Under the pieces are notes generated by a model that was not told the origin of the DNA, did no database searches, and saw only the letters and a list, made by a program, of their open reading frames with translations. A program made the position numbers and the translations under genes. From Deltaproteobacteria bacterium (GTDB lineage Bacteria > Desulfobacterota > Desulfobacteria > Desulfobacterales > SURF-15): a stretch of 5,632 bases of DNA. The stretch's first letter is position 1. The number at the start of each line of letters is the position of its first letter. Below, piece by piece: positions 1 through 5,628 of the stretch. The stretch covers positions 1 through 5,632 of the forward strand of contig JAHEHB010000367.1 in NCBI GenBank assembly GCA_024644775.1, in the 5' to 3' direction.

Positions 1-677
1 AGGGTCTGTTTACCCAAGCAAGCGGTGGGACCTTTTTTTTAGATGAAATATCGGAAATGCCGTTTAGCATGCAGGCCAAACTGCTTCGTGTGTTGCAGGA
101 ACAGGAGTTTTACCCGCTTGGGGGTAGAAAAACCGTAAAGGTCGATGTCCGGTTTGTCACCAGCTCTAATAAAGATTTAAAGGAAGAGGTAAAAAACGGT
201 AACTTTCGTGAAGATCTCTTCTATCGAATCCATGTGATCGTAATAAATCTACCCCCATTAAAGGGCAGAAAAGAAGATCTGCCGTTGCTGGCGAAATTTT
301 TCTTAAAAAAATTTACGGATAAGACAAAAAAAAAGATCGTCGGTTTTTCACCCGGGGCGATGCAAAAACTAATGCTTCACAATTGGCCGGGTAATGTAAG
401 GGAATTGGAAAATGCGATTGAAGGCGCCGTGGCACTGGCCACCCAAGATATCATCACCGCAGATATTTTTTTACAGACCCAAAAACGGGATGCGGAATAT
501 CTAAAACCCCTTAAAAGGGCTAAGGAGGAATTTGAAAAAGACTATCTTGTCCATCTCATCGGATTTACGAAAGGAAACATGAGTAAGGCAGCAGAGTTGT
601 CTGGAAAGTACAGGGCCGATCTTTACGAACTTCTAAAAAAATATGACCTCAAACCAGCGGATTTTCGAGAACATTGA
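1..677 (+). CDS. Sigma-54-dependent response regulator / activator, GlrR (QseF)-like, C-terminal part (5' truncated by window)
   Basis: The reading frame is open from base 3 with no start, so the gene begins before the window; the first Met (base 57) is internal. The 224 visible residues start just before the Walker B motif of the AAA+ sigma-54 interaction domain (GGTFFLDEISEMP, bases 24-62). They continue through the arginine-finger region (FREDLFYRIHV, from base 204) and the sensor-2 region (WPGNVRELEN, from base 384). The protein ends in a Fis-type helix-turn-helix (about bases 564-650). Walker A, the GAFTGA loop and any receiver domain lie upstream and are not seen. Family knowledge: such proteins use ATP to remodel sigma-54 RNA polymerase at -24/-12 promoters. 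The tail KYRADLYELLKKYDLKPADF resembles the C-terminus of GlrR/QseF, so a phosphorylated receiver domain at the N-terminus is likely, though inferred. Its target genes cannot be told; no clear sigma-54 promoter was seen in the window. Confidence 0.93.
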   Translation, partial: GLFTQASGGTFFLDEISEMPFSMQAKLLRVLQEQEFYPLGGRKTVKVDVRFVTSSNKDLKEEVKNGNFREDLFYRIHVIVINLPPLKGRKEDLPLLAKFFLKKFTDKTKKKIVGFSPGAMQKLMLHNWPGNVRELENAIEGAVALATQDIITADIFLQTQKRDAEYLKPLKRAKEEFEKDYLVHLIGFTKGNMSKAAELSGKYRADLYELLKKYDLKPADFREH

Positions 678-678
678 A

Positions 679-722
679 GGGATTGGGACCTATACCGTAA
701 CATCTACATTCTGCCCAATCCC
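679..722. repeat. Perfect 9-bp inverted repeat at the convergent gene ends
   Basis: GGGATTGGG (679-687) and CCCAATCCC (714-722) are perfectly complementary with 26 bases between them. The left arm starts 2 bases after the TGA of the sigma-54 activator; the right arm lies inside the 3' end of the YjfB-like gene, where it encodes Gly-Ile-Gly. It could form a hairpin at the end of both transcripts, but the loop is long and no T-run follows on either strand, so a classical intrinsic terminator is doubtful. Confidence 0.45.
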
Positions 723-881
723 TAATGATTGGAGGAGTTCGGATACGAATTCTGTTTGAACATCAATCGCCTCGGATAGAACGGCAACATTCACAGCCCT
801 TTGTAGTTCCGCCTGGTTTTGGATCGTTGCCTGTGTTACGATAGACGGCGAAACACCGTTACCTACCGGGAAAACGGCCAT
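690..881 (-). CDS. Small YjfB-like protein (putative motility-associated family), 63 aa
   Basis: This 63-residue soluble protein has no signal peptide or membrane segment. Its second half (AVNVAVLSEAIDVQTEFVSELLQSLGIGQNVDVTV) follows the pattern of the YjfB 'putative motility protein' family: a small amphipathic helix with A-V-x-x-L, then a Q/E-rich helix, L-L-x-x-L-G and a terminal G-x-N-V-D-V. The biochemical role of that family is unknown. The start at 881 is supported by AAAGGGGGG lying eight bases upstream of the ATG. It lies 79 bases downstream of the caspase-like gene on the same strand, so cotranscription is possible, and a sigma-28-like -10 element lies in that gap. The N-terminal FPVGNGVSPSIVTQA part also loosely recalls RebB-type R-body proteins, which is the main alternative. 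Gene reality is fairly likely; the family assignment is moderate. Confidence 0.62.
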   Translation of the reverse strand: MAVFPVGNGVSPSIVTQATIQNQAELQRAVNVAVLSEAIDVQTEFVSELLQSLGIGQNVDVTV

Positions 882-924
882 TTTAAAACCCCCCTTTGTA
901 CTGAAATACCGTTTTTTCTATTGT

Positions 925-952
925 TAATCGGCACTAATGTCAGATTTCATTA
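925..952 (-). promoter_or_regulatory. Candidate sigma-28 (FliA-type) promoter for the YjfB-like gene
   Basis: Read on the minus strand, GCCGATTA (932-925) matches the flagellar sigma-28 -10 element GCCGATAA at 7 of 8 bases. Twelve bases upstream is TAATGAAA (952-945), a weak match (4 of 8) to the -35 element TAAAGTTT, with a spacer one base longer than the usual eleven. Transcription would start near 918, giving a leader of roughly 37 bases before the ATG at 881. The -10 is good and the -35 poor, so this remains a candidate. Confidence 0.35.
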
Positions 953-960
953 ATTTTACC

Positions 961-1647
961 TCATTTTTTTCGCCGTCTTCTCCGCCTTTTTGCCGCGTCA
1001 GCTGGTGAGGTAATTTGAAGATACTTCATACCGTTGATCACCTTCTTGCTGTTGGCATCTCGGAACCCCATCCTTTTTGCGACCGCATCGTGACTTACCA
1101 CCATCAAGGGACTATTTCCCAGCGCGATTGCATCTGTATACCTGCCGTTGCTCGTCCATTTAGTCAGCACAGCGGGATAGTTGTAATCGCTGTTTGTGTT
1201 GACACCGATGGCACCGCTGGCAGTTCGAAAGCCCGCATTTACGAAATCCTGAGCGTGTGAACTCCCGTAGCACGCCGCCGAATAGAGCAATCGCAGATGA
1301 TTTTTAAGATTGAGGGCTTTGATCTGATCGCTTAATTTATCCGTTTTGATGCTTCCATCCGCAAACGAAAGTTGTCGCTTTAGGCCGTGTAGATGCAAAA
1401 TGACATCGAGTGCCTTGACATGTTGTTTGGCGCAAATCGCCGACATTTTTTTTAGGAATTCCTCGCATGACGCTTTGCTTTTTTCCAGAAACGTGATCTT
1501 CTTGTAATGAGCTCCGAGTAAGATTTTTGTCGTAGGGACTGCGGTTGTGTCCAGCCAATGATAGAGCCACTTCCATTTTTCCATTCCGTGGTCTACCAAA
1601 TTGATGACGACCAATAACTCTCGATCGTTTTTGCTAACAACACTCAT
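961..1647 (-). CDS. Caspase-like (clan CD) cysteine peptidase-like protein with polybasic C-terminus, 228 aa
   Basis: The protein looks like a single caspase/CHAT-type fold domain with no signal peptide or membrane segment. Residues 10-17 (ELLVVINL) fit the first core strand. Residues 81-88 (DVILHLHG) give the His-Gly motif with His87 as candidate catalytic His. Asp97-Gly98 follows, as often seen in this clan, and LLYSAACYG (120-128) gives the strand-then-nucleophile motif with Cys126. The His-Cys distance of 39 residues is close to that in caspases. Residues 134-180 (FVNAGF, SGAIGVN, a Trp at 164, TDAIALGN) look like a conserved second half. The chain ends in KRRRRRRKK. The ATG at 1647 has AAAGGA about seven bases upstream. 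Peptidase activity, specificity and biological role are not shown by the sequence; it could be an inactive or non-proteolytic relative. The YjfB-like gene follows in the same direction. Confidence 0.72.
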   Translation of the reverse strand: MSVVSKNDRELLVVINLVDHGMEKWKWLYHWLDTTAVPTTKILLGAHYKKITFLEKSKASCEEFLKKMSAICAKQHVKALDVILHLHGLKRQLSFADGSIKTDKLSDQIKALNLKNHLRLLYSAACYGSSHAQDFVNAGFRTASGAIGVNTNSDYNYPAVLTKWTSNGRYTDAIALGNSPLMVVSHDAVAKRMGFRDANSKKVINGMKYLQITSPADAAKRRRRRRKK

Positions 1648-1718
1648 ATCTTTTCCTTTCCCTGTTTTGAATTGCCTATTTTGAATTAATAGATGAATAA
1701 CTTATTACTTAAGCTGGA

Positions 1719-1746
1719 AAAATAAACTTTAAACGGTATTTGTCAA
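1719..1746 (-). promoter_or_regulatory. Candidate sigma-70 promoter for the caspase-like gene
   Basis: On the minus strand there is a perfect -35 TTGACA (1746-1741), a 16-base spacer and a -10 TATTTT (1724-1719, 4 of 6). Transcription would begin near 1712, leaving a leader of about 65 bases. The leader includes the small palindrome AATAACTTATT (1696-1706). The -35 is strong and the -10 mediocre. Confidence 0.4.
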
Positions 1747-1794
1747 GAAAAGATAATCGAAAAGCCAGGGCTCGGAACTTTTGATTTTACCGAA

Positions 1795-1823
1795 TTGAAA
1801 TGTTACCAAATGTATGAAATAAT
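1795..1823 (+). promoter_or_regulatory. Candidate sigma-70 promoter for iolG
   Basis: TTGAAA (1795-1800, 5 of 6) and AATAAT (1818-1823, 5 of 6) are separated by exactly 17 bases. The predicted start, near 1830, is only about 20 bases before the ATG at 1849. The Shine-Dalgarno sequence AAGGAGG (1837-1843) sits five bases before that ATG, giving a short, strongly translated leader. It is divergent from the caspase-like promoter, with the two -35 elements about 48 bases apart. Confidence 0.5.
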
Positions 1824-1848
1824 CGATACCGAATAAAAGGAGGAAAAA

Positions 1849-2856
1849 ATGAAAATAGGTCTCATTGGCGCAGGAAGAATTGGGAAATTGCATGGTGAAT
1901 TACTAACTAATCACATTCAGCATGTTGAAATTAAAACAGTTGCTGATATCTACATAGATAACATAGACCAGTGGGCAAAACAGCTAAATATTTTGAGTGT
2001 TACAACTGACTACAAAAACATTCTGAATGATTCTGAAATAGAAGCAGTGCTTATCTGTTCTTCAACCGATACCCACGCTCAATTGATCGTCGAGGCGGCC
2101 CAGGCGGGTAAGCATATCTTCTGTGAAAAGCCGATTGATTTCAACATTGAAAAAATTAAAAAAGCGTTGAATGCAGTTGCTGAAGCGGGCATAAAATTGC
2201 AGATCGGCTTTAATCGAAGATTTGATCACAATTTTAAGAAAGTACGTGAAATCGTAGAAAGCGGAAAAATCGGAGATGTACATGTCGTAAAAATTACTTC
2301 CAGAGATCCCGCTCCCCCGCCCATCGAATATTTGAAGGTCTCCGGGGGAATTTTTCTAGATATGACGATTCATGATTTTGACATGGCCAGATACTTATCC
2401 CTAAGCGAAATAGAGGAGGTTTATGCGCAGGGTACCGTGCTGATCGATCCCGCCATAGGTAAAGCCGGAGATATCGATACGGCTGTCATCACTTTAAAAT
2501 TTAAAACCGGTGCCATGGGAGTGATCGACAACAGCAGACAAGCCGTCTATGGATATGATCAAAGGGTGGAAGTGTTCGGTTCAAAAGGATATGTTGAGGT
2601 TCAGAACGACGTCCCGGATTCTGCAAAATTGAGTACGGCAAAAGGAGTTATCAGTGAAAAGCCGCTTTATTTCTTCCTGGAAAGATATCAAATGTCCTAT
2701 GTTGAAGAATTAAAAACGTTTATCAATGCGATCTTAAACGATACAGATCCTCCTGTAACCGGAAATGACGGACTTCAGCCTGCACTCATCGGTTTGGCAG
2801 CGCTGAAGTCTTTAAAAGAGAATAAACCTGTTCGAGTAGAAGATATACTTAAATAG
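1849..2856 (+). CDS. iolG: Inositol 2-dehydrogenase, IolG-type (Gfo/Idh/MocA family), 335 aa
   Basis: This is a cytoplasmic NAD-dependent oxidoreductase. In the named family it oxidises myo-inositol to scyllo-inosose, the first step of inositol catabolism. The N-terminal Rossmann fold shows GAGRIG (residues 7-12). The catalytic set of the Gfo/Idh/MocA family is present: Lys94 in CEKP (92-95), Asp171 and His175 in FLDMTIHDFDMARYL. IolG-like stretches include GFNRRFD (120-126) and SRDPAPPP (151-158). Length is close to characterised IolG (about 340). The start is fixed by a strong AAGGAGG five bases upstream. Related dehydrogenases for other cyclitols or sugars share this layout, so the exact substrate is inferred. 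No iolB, C, D or E gene lies next to it, which is unusual for a catabolic operon; a PfkB kinase follows after 430 bp. Codon choice is more AT-rich than in the genes on the right. Confidence 0.85.
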   Translation: MKIGLIGAGRIGKLHGELLTNHIQHVEIKTVADIYIDNIDQWAKQLNILSVTTDYKNILNDSEIEAVLICSSTDTHAQLIVEAAQAGKHIFCEKPIDFNIEKIKKALNAVAEAGIKLQIGFNRRFDHNFKKVREIVESGKIGDVHVVKITSRDPAPPPIEYLKVSGGIFLDMTIHDFDMARYLSLSEIEEVYAQGTVLIDPAIGKAGDIDTAVITLKFKTGAMGVIDNSRQAVYGYDQRVEVFGSKGYVEVQNDVPDSAKLSTAKGVISEKPLYFFLERYQMSYVEELKTFINAILNDTDPPVTGNDGLQPALIGLAALKSLKENKPVRVEDILK

Positions 2857-3058
2857 AGTCTGGTATCAATGAGGCGTGACCGTCTTGCTTCCGTGATTTA
2901 CGACCCGCCCCCAAATTGCAGCCTCGGCTCAGTCTTAAAGAACCGATAGCTGATCAGGATCTATGTGAATTTTGACCGTTTCACCGACTGTCTTTTTCTG
3001 CAGACATCTTGAAAAAAATTATTGATTCAATCGTAAAAATTTAATATTAATTACCCTT

Positions 3059-3086
3059 TTGGCTTGCTGTAACGTGATAATATAAG
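3059..3086 (+). promoter_or_regulatory. Weak candidate promoter upstream of the PfkB kinase
   Basis: TTGGCT (3059-3064, 4 of 6) and TATAAG (3081-3086, 5 of 6) are separated by 16 bases in an AT-rich stretch. If used, the kinase leader would be nearly 200 bases long and include both repeat tracts. A perfect TTGACA at 3126-3131 is a rival -35 but lacks a good -10. Confidence 0.22.
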
Positions 3087-3186
3087 AAATTCCTTTTTTC
3101 AGATGGGATCGACGAGATGAAACGATTGACAAGATTTTTATGCACTTATTTCCAGCCTCTTTTCATTAGACTGTTTATTATCTTTT

Positions 3187-3203
3187 AATCCTGTAAATCC
3201 TGT
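3187..3203. repeat. Two-copy direct repeat AATCCTGT
   Basis: AATCCTGT occurs at 3187-3194 and again at 3196-3203, a nine-base period with one spacer base. Degenerate ATCCTGT pairs of this type are, from my general recollection, common in intergenic DNA of Desulfobacterota and other bacteria. Their function is not known to me. Confidence 0.5.
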
Positions 3204-3236
3204 CTCATCCAAACTATATAGGAATTCTCATTTTAC

Positions 3237-3264
3237 AAATGACCAATGACAAATTGCAAATGAC
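3237..3264. repeat. Four-copy heptanucleotide tandem repeat, consensus AAATGAC
   Basis: Four consecutive 7-base units read AAATGAC, CAATGAC, AAATTGC and AAATGAC. The first and last are identical and the middle two differ by one and two bases. The tract ends 11 bases before the AGGAA ribosome binding site of the kinase gene, so it probably lies in its 5' leader. It is too short for a CRISPR. Confidence 0.7.
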
Positions 3265-3286
3265 GTTTATTACATAGGAAATTCAT

Positions 3287-4120
3287 ATGGAGCAAATTGA
3301 CTATCTGGTTGTTGGTCACATCTGTTCAGATCTAACCCCGGAGGGCACTAAAGTTGGCGGCACCGTCGCTTATGCCGGTCGAACTGCCGAAACACTTGGC
3401 TGTCAAACGGCCGTTTTGACAAGCGCAGCACAGGATTACAACTTTAAACAGGCGCTTCCCCGTATGCTTGTTCATCATATTGGTGCTGCCAAAACAACAA
3501 CATTTGAAAATATCTATACCTCAAACGGTCGGCAACAGGCCATCCACAGTATAGCGGAAAATTTACGCGCCGAACATATGCCTAAAGACTGGTTACGCGC
3601 ACAAATTGTTCATCTGGGACCCCTTGTGGATGAAGTCGAACCAGAAATGATCCATTTATTCAACGATAGTCTGGTTGGATTAACACTCCAAGGATGGATG
3701 CGAAGTTGGGATAAAAACGGCCGTGTGTATTCTCGTAACTGGCCTGCCGCACCTGCAATTTTACCCCTGGCGGCGGCGGTTATTCTCAGTGAGGAAGATC
3801 TTGTCAATACAAAAACTCTGGAAGATCTCCGTCGATGGTCTAACTTGCTTGTGTTGACAAAAGGAAGCCGAGGCTGCACCATTTTTCACGGCGACGAAAT
3901 GCGTCATATCCCAACAGAACCTGTCAGAGATGTTGACCCCACAGGCGCAGGAGACGTTTTTGCAGCAGCGTTTTTGATCCGTTTACACCAAACCGGCGGA
4001 AATCCATGGGAAGCCGGCCGGTTTGCAAATGAAATTGCCACCGCTACGGTCGCCCACAATGATCTGGAAGCAAAGGTTGCGCGAATTAAGCAAATGGTAG
4101 ATCTGATGCACCCGAATTAA
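3287..4120 (+). CDS. PfkB-family carbohydrate kinase, possibly myo-inositol kinase-like, 277 aa
   Basis: A cytoplasmic ATP-dependent sugar or cyclitol kinase of the ribokinase/PfkB fold. The N-terminal substrate half has VGGTVAYAGRTAETLG (23-38) in place of the ribokinase GGKGAN motif. The C-terminal half has TKGSRGC (191-197) and the family signature DPTGAGDVFAAAFL (217-230), with Asp223 as the catalytic base and GAGD forming the anion hole. At 277 residues it is somewhat shorter than ribokinase (about 300). The middle segment (FENIYTSNGRQQAIH, 73-87; GLTLQGWMRSWD, 131-142; PAILPLAAAVILSEEDL, 156-172) resembles, from memory, plant and archaeal myo-inositol kinases, which make inositol 3-phosphate. 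This is a hypothesis, helped by the iolG-type gene upstream. The start is supported by AGGAA (3276-3280), six bases before the ATG. It ends 64 bases from the convergent DUF362 gene. Confidence 0.85.
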   Translation: MEQIDYLVVGHICSDLTPEGTKVGGTVAYAGRTAETLGCQTAVLTSAAQDYNFKQALPRMLVHHIGAAKTTTFENIYTSNGRQQAIHSIAENLRAEHMPKDWLRAQIVHLGPLVDEVEPEMIHLFNDSLVGLTLQGWMRSWDKNGRVYSRNWPAAPAILPLAAAVILSEEDLVNTKTLEDLRRWSNLLVLTKGSRGCTIFHGDEMRHIPTEPVRDVDPTGAGDVFAAAFLIRLHQTGGNPWEAGRFANEIATATVAHNDLEAKVARIKQMVDLMHPN

Positions 4121-4184
4121 AAACGCCGGGTATCGTCATAAATTATCTGATCAAAAGAAATCCGAATGGAATATTTTCCCACTT

Positions 4185-5387
4185 TTAGAAGTCATGCAAG
4201 TCGTTAATGGTACAGCGGACAACGTCTTTGTCTATGCCCAGCGCCTCACAAGCACCTTCGGTAATCTTTTTCCCATGCGGAGGGCACCCGGGTACAAAAA
4301 TCCCTCGGTTTTTGAATTCCTTGGCGCATTTGCCCACTACAACCGGTGTACCTTTAAGCGGTCCCAATTCTTCAGGGGTCCCGAAGAGCAATGTCAAATC
4401 GGGTAATCTGTCTTCAAAACCTGCTTTCTTCAGGTATATAAAGGTACTGATCAGTTCTCCCATACAACCGGTGCATGTATTTTTTTCTATAATCGTTGCC
4501 CCACCGAACAGATGCTGTGCTGCTTCAAGATAGGGTACAAAGCGGTGCATCACCGCTTCGACTGTTTCACCATGTATTTCAATATGATCAAGGTCGGAGA
4601 TGCCAACGCCGGCTTCGGCGGCCAATTGAACATGTAGGATGTCTTTACCATCAAATCCGACGATCACCGCACAGACTGCATCTACAGCCACCACATCATC
4701 GCCGGCGATAATAAGGTTCAACGGGACTTTGTCCGTCTCTTCGGTGTGGGTGCCCTGCAGACCGGTAATTCCGTCCACAATGGTAAAATGCGGTTTTGCA
4801 ATCCGATTTAAATCGACGATTCCTCTATCAAGCCCGCACTGATGGGTTCGTTTTTTTTCATCACTCGGTAAAACACCTTTCATGTTTTTGAGTCCGCAGG
4901 TAATCCCTGTCCTTAAATGTGTTTTGATAACAGGCAAAGAAAGGATCACATCCGCTTCCAGAGCGGTTTTTGCGATTGAGAAAGAATCCATCACGTATGC
5001 GTCGGATAACTTGATTTCCACCTGTTCATCTCGGTTCAAGTCAACGATCGCAATGCCGTACTGATCGGCAATTTCCAGGACACCTGCGACGTTCATACAA
5101 TGAATGGAATCCTCTCGGCCCGGAAAATCGTATCCCACGGAAGAGCCCTCGCCAATGATCACCTTTAGTGGGTTTTTCTCCAGCACGAGTTGTGTTACCG
5201 CACGAATCACCCGAGCATCGGTGACCATCCCCGAGCCAGACTTGGAGGGGTTAACGATATTGGGTTTGATGAGAACCGTTGCATCTTTCCATTGAATGGA
5301 ATCAAAAGCCGGGGTGAGTGAGACAGCCTTTCTAACAGCCGCTTCAACGTTATCGTTTTGTTGTCGAACAATCGATACAGTTGACAT
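4185..5387 (-). CDS. DUF362 domain-containing protein with putative Fe-S cysteines, 400 aa
   Basis: The sequence shows the DUF362 layout: VSIVRQQNDNVEAAVRKA at the start, VLIKPNIV (38-45), VIIGEGSSVG (76-85), LPVIKTHLRTGITCGLKNMKG (151-171), and VDGITGLQGTHTEE (204-217) leading to VAVDAVCA (233-240). The last hundred residues hold Cys305 and Cys308 (CTGC), Cys354 and Cys368 (PGCPPHG), enough for one iron-sulfur cluster if all bind metal. No 2[4Fe-4S] ferredoxin domain, signal peptide or membrane segment is seen, so it is probably cytoplasmic. DUF362 proteins are poorly characterised; electron transfer or a redox-linked role is inference. The ATG at 5387 has AGGAG eight bases upstream (5396-5400), and the first residues fit the family. 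It appears monocistronic here, convergent with the kinase gene and without an identified partner. Confidence 0.88.
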   Translation of the reverse strand: MSTVSIVRQQNDNVEAAVRKAVSLTPAFDSIQWKDATVLIKPNIVNPSKSGSGMVTDARVIRAVTQLVLEKNPLKVIIGEGSSVGYDFPGREDSIHCMNVAGVLEIADQYGIAIVDLNRDEQVEIKLSDAYVMDSFSIAKTALEADVILSLPVIKTHLRTGITCGLKNMKGVLPSDEKKRTHQCGLDRGIVDLNRIAKPHFTIVDGITGLQGTHTEETDKVPLNLIIAGDDVVAVDAVCAVIVGFDGKDILHVQLAAEAGVGISDLDHIEIHGETVEAVMHRFVPYLEAAQHLFGGATIIEKNTCTGCMGELISTFIYLKKAGFEDRLPDLTLLFGTPEELGPLKGTPVVVGKCAKEFKNRGIFVPGCPPHGKKITEGACEALGIDKDVVRCTINDLHDF

Positions 5388-5411
5388 CTGACAAGCTCCT
5401 TAGTAATGAAT

Positions 5412-5430
5412 CCGGGTCCAGAGGGCCCGG
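5412..5430 (+). terminator. GC-rich hairpin, possible terminator or leader structure
   Basis: CCGGGTCC (5412-5419), a three-base loop AGA and GGGCCCGG (5423-5430) form an 8-bp stem. In a plus-strand RNA the sixth pair is a U-G wobble and the stem is fully paired; in the minus-strand DUF362 leader that position becomes a C-A mismatch. On the plus strand CTTTGTT follows, a weak T-rich tail. No plus-strand gene is seen just upstream, so a terminator role is uncertain. In the leader it would lie 11 bases from the Shine-Dalgarno sequence. Confidence 0.35.
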
Positions 5431-5539
5431 CTTTGTTAAACCCCATACAAAGGGTATCGGTTTACGATATGGGAATTTCACTCGTCTGAAAAACCTGGTA
5501 AAATCCCAAAACGGATCACCGGTAGAAATAACCGAAAGG

Positions 5540-5628
5540 CGAGAAGGCCAGGAAGCTTGGAGGCTATAATGCTTTCCAACCCCCTATCCTTTTCGTCTTC
5601 AAACATTCCAGCGTCCAAGCTTTCTCGC
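5540..5628. repeat. Imperfect long inverted repeat at the right edge
   Basis: The left arm consists of GCGAGA (5540-5545) and AAGCTTGGA (5553-5561) separated by seven bases. The right arm, TCCAAGCTT (5614-5622) followed directly by TCTCGC (5623-5628), is complementary to both blocks, giving 15 paired bases with a seven-base bulge around a 52-base centre. Such AAGCTTGGA-rich palindromes look like a dispersed non-coding repeat of the MITE or REP type. It may continue beyond the window, since related GGAAGC/GCTTCC sequence reaches the last base. Confidence 0.45.

Larger units (their letters stand above)
2857..3286. other. 430-bp intergenic region between iolG and the PfkB kinase gene
   Basis: No convincing protein gene is seen. 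The left half contains only weak hairpins: AGCC-TC-GGCT near 2920, the palindrome CTGATCAG near 2950, and TGTCT/AGACA at 2989-3006 followed by an A-run. No clear T-tailed terminator for iolG is visible. The centre (about 3009-3090) is AT-rich and promoter-like. A 23-codon hydrophobic ORF (3117-3188) is possible but unsupported. The last 100 bases carry short direct repeats, listed separately. Confidence 0.6.

Noticed and set aside
1015..1576. Open frames on both strands inside the caspase-like gene (1015-1260 +, 1337-1576 -)
   Set aside because: They overlap the well-supported caspase-like frame completely, have no recognisable motifs and no good ribosome binding sites.
3059..3075. Sigma-54 promoter (TTTTGGCTTGCTGTAACG region)
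   Set aside because: The GG is present but the GC that should follow ten bases later is not, so the -24/-12 spacing fails.
3237..3264. Possible CRISPR-like array
   Set aside because: The units are only seven bases with no spacers, so this is a simple tandem repeat.
3610..3882. Minus-strand 90-codon frame inside the PfkB gene
   Set aside because: It is antisense to a clear kinase gene, has no motif, and is rich in Arg and Ser as shadows usually are.
4168..4186. Hairpin GGAA-TATT-TTCC followed by CACTTTT as a terminator for the kinase gene
   Set aside because: A 4-bp AT-rich stem is too weak to call, although its place between convergent genes is suitable.
4194..5295. Several plus-strand open frames antisense to the DUF362 gene
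   Set aside because: The DUF362 frame explains the sequence with family motifs along its whole length; the antisense frames show low-complexity composition rich in Ser, Pro and Arg, as expected for shadows.
5381..5569. Plus-strand 62-codon frame at the right end
   Set aside because: It runs across the leader hairpin and the inverted repeat, has no ribosome binding site and no recognisable content.
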